From the NCBI GenBank assembly GCA_036583965.1, contig JAZBQD010000030.1, positions 109,938,162 through 110,002,161 on the forward strand: a stretch of DNA of 64,000 nucleotides, given 5' to 3'. The position numbers and the translations under genes were made by a program. Positions 57,301 through 64,000 of this stretch are shown one piece after another. This DNA comes from Prunella strophiata. Its lineage: Eukaryota; Chordata; Aves; Passeriformes; Prunellidae. The first letter of the stretch is position 1; each line of letters begins with the position of its first letter. The notes under the pieces are model-generated. The model was given only the letters and a program-made list of their open reading frames with translations, ran no database searches and was not told where the DNA came from.

Positions 57301-60300
57301 CCATGCTGGCTGGCCTTGGTGCCAGAGGACAGACCTGGGCATGTCTGAGACACTGTTCTGGATGTGGTCTGGGTGTCTCCAGCTGCCTGTCCTTAGGATA
57401 GAAGGCTCTTTTGTTTACAGAGTGGTTGGAAAGGATTTTATGGTGCTTTAAAGGTCAGTGCTGGAGCTGGCTGTTCAGGGATAATACAGTGTAGCTTGAT
57501 GGGAGCTGGTGTGGAAGGAGCTGGGTAAACTCACTTGTCTGGCTGCTCCCTCATACAGCAGGGAAGGAAATATCTGCATTAAAAATGACTAAACTGTGTT
57601 ACTTGTGTTTCCTTCTGCCTTCTGACCACTGCCAAAGCTAACTTTTTAGCTTGTTTTATTCCTGATTTGTAATTTATTCACCTCATTCTTTTCTACCTGG
57701 CCCCATGACCCCACAGACAAGTGCTGAATATTGCACTTTGTTGCACACTGCAGAAAACCTCCAGCCCACCCTGCTGCCAGTGGGTTATTGGGAGGCATAA
57801 TTCATCCAGCTGCAGATGAACAGGAGAGTCCTCCAGGGAGAGTATCCTCCCTACCTCATTCATTACCTTGTCACTGGCTGAATCCCTGCAGTTCATCTTC
57901 CTGCTCTGTCATTTTCCTGGGAGCCTTGGCACTTTTTTTACCTCCAGAAGAAGGGAGACCAAAGCAGAAACCCCAAGCACAAGCCTCCTAGCTGCCTTCT
58001 GGAGTTTTCTCTCTGTCTTCCCATTGCCAGGGTCCAGTTATAGCTGTGTCACCTCTGGAATGAAGAAACTCAGGGTGGGTCTGGCTACCCCCAGTTTTCA
58101 CTTGGAAATCCCCTGTTTCTAACCTTGTAAGTAGCCCCAAAGGTATGTGGGGCTGCTAAAATTAAGAGTCTGACCCAGGACTGGGATGGGTGACATGACA
58201 GCTGCAAAGTGGCCTTTGCAGAGGTTGTTAATCTAAGGAAGGGTGGGTGATTGAGCTGTGCCAGGCACACACACACATGTGGGATGTGAGCAGAGACCCT
58301 CCCTCAGTGCTGGCACCCCTTCCCAGGGCTGTGTCCAACGTGGGCACAGCCTCAGCTGTGGGGTTGTGTGTTGGGGAGGTGGCAAATCTGGGTTTAGAGC
58401 ACTCTGTGCTGGGGGAGAGAGCACTGCAGCTGTGTGACACAGAGTGCTTCACAGAAATAACATTTCTTGGCTCAGTCAGAGAGGTGTGAAAAATTCAAGC
58501 TGGTGTTTGTGCTGCTCTGTCCCTTCAGGGCTCCTGACTCTTCCCCAGGATTCTGCCCAGTCATCCCATCTCTTGTCCCTTCTCAGCTCTCCAGAGCCAG
58601 GGCTGCAGGAGTGGCCCACACTTTTGTGAAAAATTATACTCACTACCAAAAATTAAAACCTTATCAAAAATACAACAGAAGACTGAATAGAGAAAATATT
58701 ACAGCAGCTGGGAGCAGAGGATCTTTCTCACCATGTGCTCACCCACACAATGGAGGTTTCACTTTTTAACCCTTCAGCCCCTCCCAAAGTTCTGTCCATC
58801 AGCTCCTTCTTCACCATCCAGTGGTGGAGATTCACTTCCTTAAATCTTAATTGGAGGTCAGATGTTGCCATAGTGACAACACCCAAATGTCCCAAACCCA
58901 GGCCACCCCCTGCTAACAACACAAGGGAGGGTAAAACATAACTATAAATCTATAAAACTTCTCTGAACATACATACATGATATTTGCCTTTTAATTGTGA
59001 GAGTCAACTATCACATTACTCATCTATCACACTCTTTAAGCAGGTTTGTGCTCATACACATCTTCTTCCACTCAGGTGCTCCTCTGACTCAGGTAATCCC
59101 TTGCTTCCAACTGTTTAATGCCAGCCTCCCCTGCAGACCAAAACTTGGCTCTGCTGCCACTTGGTCTCATTATACCCAAACTCTGGGACACATTCTGGTG
59201 TCTCTACCCAAATGTAGGCACAGGGGTGCAAACCACCTCTGCTTTCAAAGCTCCAAATGGAGCTTCACACAGTGAATTGGTTTGGGGTAGGTCCCACCAG
59301 GGAGGCCATGCAAAAACCCCTGTGTTCCCAAAAGTGGATGCACTGGAGGGAGGGTGGATGAGAGGAAAAGCTGTGGTGTCAGCACTGGGAACAGGCAATT
59401 GAGAGCCAGAGGGCTCAACTGTCTTCCCTAATCTCATGCAGGGAGCCCGTGGCAAATTGAAACAGCAACTCAGACTCCTCATGTCTGGGTCCCAACCACA
59501 AAAGAGCAGCTTTTGGTGTGATGAATGAGCAGAAAGCCCAGCACATGTGCTTTATCAGCTGTCTCTGTCTGGAACAGAGTGGATCCAGCCCCACACAGGA
59601 CATCCTGAGGCAGTGTGGGAGGGAGCTGGTGTGGGCTGGATCAGTCACTGGGCACTGGCAGGCACACATGTGACTGGGGACAGGCAGAGGAGCTGCCCCT
59701 TTTTGTTCACAGGTGATTTTGAGGTGACTTTGAAGCGGTCTGTGGGATTTTGAGCAGCTTTGTCTGATTTCTGAGAAGAAACTTAAAGTGTCTGGAGTGG
59801 AGACTCCAGAAGTGAAATGACATGCCTGACAACAAAGCTCCTGAGACAGATCCCCTGTGGGTGTAAATCAGCACCATCCCCTTGGTGCCATCAGAGCCTC
59901 TCTGGCTCCCAGCCATCCTGGGCAGTCAGCAGCACTGGAACAAATTCAGGTGTAATTGCTTCTCACAGAAAAAAACCCCCAAAACTGTAAGGAAAGGCAG
60001 CTTAGAGAGGATAAATCTAGGTCTCACTCTTTTCTTTTCCTTGAAGGAAAGCCGAGGTGTGATGCAGAGGCAGCAAGACAGGAATGTCATAAAACAAGCA
60101 AATAAGGGTGGAAAAGGGTTTGCCATCTTGCACAGTCTGGTTTTTTCCTACATCCTCCTGCCACACAGCAGCTATCCAAATGGACTTGAAGAAAACCAGA
60201 GGGGATGGCTGCATGAACAGCCTTTGAAGGAGCCTGGGCTAGTTCTCATCATCATTATGTTGGGGTTTTTTTCACCAGTGCTACTCCACTGATTTTCACT

Positions 60301-60430
60301 GCAGTGACACAGCTGTGAAACAGGCTTAATGTAGTGGAGAATTAAACCTTATGTATCTAGATTTGTTTTTCAGAGCTGTGCTTTTCTTACAGGGGAAAAA
60401 AAAAAGTGCCTCGAGTTTAAAGGTAAGCTC
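54313..60430. other. Intergenic stretch
   Basis: No gene, RNA or clear transposon end was recognised in these 6 kb. The 58640-59060 part is AT-rich and has LTR-like texture (TATAAATCTATAAAAC near 58943) but no termini or second copy that would support a call. Confidence 0.55.
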
Positions 60431-60870
60431 CAAATCTTCACCTCACCGTGAAGATTTGCAGATATAAATCCCATTTAGATGACTTTTATAAACCACTGGA
60501 GTGCTCCACAGCAGTAGGATTTAACCTTGGGATGTTCACTTGCTGTAATGTGATTAATGAGCCTTTCCCCATGCATAGCAGATATCTAAGCAATTTTTTG
60601 TGTATGGAAGTGGAACAATTGTCCAGCTTTACGCAAATGAGGAGCTACTTCAGTGTCTGCCCTGTGAAGAGACTTCAGTTTCAATGGGCTTCAAGATTGC
60701 ACTTTTGTGTTAAGTGGAGCTGTGATCTTTTTCCAATGAGTGTTGCTATGCAGGGCCAATTTGTGACGTCCATTATTCTAAAATAAGTAACTTCTACACA
60801 GCAGAAATATGCTCCACTTGCACTGCTAATCTCTCACACAAAGGCGTGTTTGGAAGAAAAGTTATTTATT
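60430..60870. promoter_or_regulatory. Candidate non-coding regulatory element
   Basis: A transposon-free block with balanced composition and many short transcription-factor-like words, including a CRE-like TGACGTC at 60764-60770 and ATGCAAAT-like and AATTAATG-like words. No coding potential fits. Listed only as a candidate for conservation analysis. Confidence 0.25.
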
Positions 60871-63759
60871 GCAAGTAATAAATGCAGGTTCTCAAAAGCA
60901 TTTATAACTTAGTTTCCAGAGCACTCCAGTTTGAAATAATTTCCTTTCAATTTTCTATATTTTCAATCTCTTTCCTGGCTGTTTTAGACCATATATTGCA
61001 TACTTAATTATTCTCCGAAGGGGAATCTCAGCCATTGAAAATGGGATGTACTTAACAAAATTCTTCTTGCAGGAATCTTTTATTCAGGGTTCAACTATGA
61101 CCTGTTATATGAAGGGAAACGTGACTGTGTTAAATATGAATGTTATGTGGAGGTTTCATGCCTCACCTACAAATGGTTATAGATCTCACCTGTGTAGTTT
61201 ATGAGCTCTTCTCAGTCCTTGATATAATTGTCCTTTAAATGTCCTCTAGTGGAAAATGCAAACTGTAGTTGACACTCACCCAGTTTTTCTGAAATTACAG
61301 AGAGCTGGGCTGCAGTGGGATTTGCAATCAGCTCATCTGGTTTTTTTATACTTTATCTTCCCCTCTAGATAAGCTGCATCACTAAGAGCAGAATGCTTTA
61401 AATTTGTGCCAGAAGGACCCAGAAACCTTAATTTCATTGGAAACCACGTGAGTTACCAGCTACTTAGGACTCCACTTACTTGAGGAGTTTGCATGGGTTT
61501 TTTCAGGCTGCCCTTAAGCAGGTAAAATGCAAATATATCAATATTTGGGAGAGTTTCTATTATTAGTTCGACAGCTCTTTGTAGCTTTGACCATCAGGTG
61601 CCATGGGCCTGGCAAGTGCAACTGAATAACTTCATGGCAGCAATAAAATGAGTGTCTTGCAGTCCTGTTTAACTCCTGTGTGAGGCTGGCTAAGAGATCC
61701 TGACCCTTTTCCCTGCCCTAGCAGCAGCTGGCTGTGGCTGTGCAGCTGCACAGTGGGACAAGGGCTGACTCCATCCTGGTTGTGCAAAGGGTTTGCATAC
61801 AGGATGAAATACAGCTGCATCCCTCTCTTGTTTCATAATCATGAACGAATTTATAGTCATCCAAGTAGGTCTGAGGATAATTAGCCAAGTGGAAATGAAT
61901 GTTTCTAGCAAATAATTCATGTGCTTAAAATCCCTGCCTGTCCTGTGTGTTTGACTTGCTGATGCCCCTTAGGAACGGGAGGAGCTGCAGGTGTTCCTGT
62001 GATCTCTCCGCCTTTGGAGGGAGGGAGAAGTAAGAGTTCAAAGGCAGAGTTAAACCACTTTGGTCATACTGAAATCACAAAAAAAAATCTCTGGGTCTGT
62101 AGTGGAAATATCCACATTTCCCTATCATTTTCAAAATCCTTCCAGGATTTCGTTCTTTCTGGCAGACTGTGTTAGTCAAAAGAGGTTTTTCTCTGTTCTC
62201 TGAAAGACCTTTTGTTTGACTGCTTTGTCATCTGAGAAGACACTTTCTCCATAACAAGTATTCCTTGAATTGGTTTGGTTTGATTTTTATTTCATCCTAT
62301 AACCCACAACTGAACTTTTCCCTTACTGTCACCAGTTTTCACAAAGTTCCCTACAAAATACAGGGCAAGCTGTGTTGACTGCATGCTGTGGGAGGGGGAA
62401 ATGAAAGACAGCCAGTCCCTTAGCAAGGTGCAAAGCCTGTGTGGCACTCAGGTTCAGCAGCTGAGCTCATGGGGTGCAGGCACTGGGCTGTGAGATGGGA
62501 ATTGTCCAGGGCAGATTGCAGAGCACGAATTTCCCTCTGCAGCCAATTCCAAGGCATCCATGCCTTGCTGGTTCAGCCCGTTCTGACATGTGTGATGCTG
62601 GGATGTGCTATTACATGGCTTATAGAGGCAATGTAACAGCACATCCCAGCCAGGTGCCTCTGGAAGTCAGAGTTTTCTGGGGATGGTTCCCTCCCCAAAA
62701 ATCAGGCTGCTCTGATCACAGTTTAAAGGGAAACTGCAAAAAGCTGTGAATTAATCTGTAAAGTCGTGGTTTGCTTCTCTTTCACCTCCCTCCTCGGGAC
62801 ACTTCTCCAGTGTGAAGCTGGGATTAGTGTGTGAAATGTCTGTGCCCTGGGGGAGGGCTTCAGGGCACTTCTGTCACCCTGAAGTGAGTCAGGAATTTGC
62901 TGTGTGCATGCTTAGCACACTGCAGCCATTCCTGCTCCATCCTGCCGTCCTGAATTTCCATTTGTGCTGCTGGGAAGAGAGGAGGAAGCTCTTCTCCTGG
63001 TGCTGTCACAAGTAATATGCTGTCCAGACTGGCTGCATGCAGGAGGAGAGGGAATGCCTTCCCTCCCCAGGGCTTGTGCTGCTCCCTGGGGTGCTGATCA
63101 GCATCCATCCTGACCTGGATACCTAGGAATGACACAGAGGACAAACCTCACTGAGGTAACTAAAAAGAAAAAATCCTTTAAGCATCACACTGCGGTCACT
63201 GGTTCCAGGAGTGGTTTGAACCCCATGAGCAGGGGTTCCACAAACCTCCATGAATATCTGCAGAATTGCTGAATTCCCTCATGCTGCCAAAGTTTGAAGG
63301 TAACTCACCAGAACGTTTTTGGGCTTGTTCTGGAGGCTGGAAATTCAGCTACACTCCCAGAAAGCTTGAACTCTTACCTAGGGGTTGAGTTAGCAAGAAT
63401 AAAGAAGGGTTCAAGTTAGTTGGCTGATCCATTGGAGAGGTACTCTGTTTTTTTACAGCTATTTATGCAAGAGTGTGGACACATGTATATACACACAAAG
63501 AAGAAATAGGGGCTGTTCCCTTGGCCTCATCCCACTTTCCATGAGCAGAAATGTTGCCCTGGAAGCTGTAGCCATTCACGTCTGCAATCTGCCACCTGTC
63601 AGAGCAATCTGAGATTTGCTGGTGACAACTGAGTGCTAATATCTGCCATCCTTGCCCTGCAAATAGCCCAGGCATTCCAAGTCTCAGGCCCCTGGCCCTT
63701 GCGTCAGCTCTCCTCCCCGGGATTAGTTCAAACTCAGCCAATCACCCAGTGGCCATTTG
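60871..63759. other. Intergenic stretch
   Basis: No gene or mobile element was recognised. Open frames here are short, lack splice-flanked exon structure and match no family I know. Confidence 0.55.
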
Positions 63760-64000
63760 GAGTGATTCACTCTTAGCAGTATCTTCAACACTCGCTGAAA
63801 CTTCAGGGGGAAAATGAGTCATTTCACATTATAGAAAGTCATATCTTGCCCTTGGTATTTCTATGTATACATGAGTGATAATCATTTATTTTTAGATCGA
63901 TTTCTCCAGCAGAAATGCTGCTTCCTTTGATAAAGGCCGTCTTGAGAGCCACTGCTAATATTCTGCTTATTGCAGAAAAGCTATAGGAGTTCATTTATTT
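63760..64000. promoter_or_regulatory. Candidate non-coding regulatory element (runs off window)
   Basis: Contains an AP-1-type TGAGTCA at 63815-63821, TGATAATCATTTATT and CTTTGATAAAGG words in a short transposon-free stretch at the window edge. Weak evidence only. Confidence 0.2.

Noticed and set aside
1..64000. CRISPR arrays, bacterial operons, ribosome binding sites, tRNA or rRNA genes
   Set aside because: The window is vertebrate nuclear DNA with spliced genes and CR1 elements; the tandem arrays have no spacers, and no tRNA or rRNA core motif was noticed.

Overview
The window is vertebrate nuclear DNA, almost certainly from a bird. Five fragments carry the typical avian CR1 LINE 3' end (CATAGAATC-like termini followed by GTTGGAAGGGA-type sequence), and the gene pair matches the RRP1B/HSF2BP neighbourhood known from human 21q22.3. 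Endogenous retrovirus LTRs are also present. A songbird is plausible but is an inference; the species cannot be told by reading.

Layout. (1) 1-3480: the 5' end of RRP1B on the minus strand, with coding exon 1 at 3348-3480 inside a CpG island; the rest is its first intron, running off the left edge. (2) 3481-7520: the region between two divergent genes. It is filled by an LTR (about 3821-5208) that contains four 80-bp tandem repeats and looks G-to-A hypermutated, and by a 1.66-kb minisatellite with an 11-bp unit (5675-7338). Without these two blocks the genes would sit about 1 kb apart. (3) 7521-37632: a complete eight-coding-exon HSF2BP (MEILB2) gene on the plus strand. It encodes the meiotic BRCA2-localising factor. 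Every splice junction follows GT/AG and the phases agree throughout. Exon 6 carries two extra single bases that break the frame and bring in a stop after 202 codons; with both removed the protein would be 336 residues, close to the usual length. (4) 37633-64000: 3' UTR and a long intergenic tract with no recognisable gene. It holds two related minus-strand LTR copies, a third candidate LTR, a 30-unit 32/33-bp tandem array wedged between two LTR sequences, one CR1 fragment and some candidate non-coding regulatory stretches.

How the genes relate. RRP1B (nucleolar, ribosome biogenesis) and HSF2BP (meiotic recombination) are transcribed away from each other from a once compact promoter region. 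They are not known to act in one pathway. The points most worth checking are the double frameshift in HSF2BP exon 6, the strand-biased hypermutation of the promoter LTR, and the two large tandem arrays.
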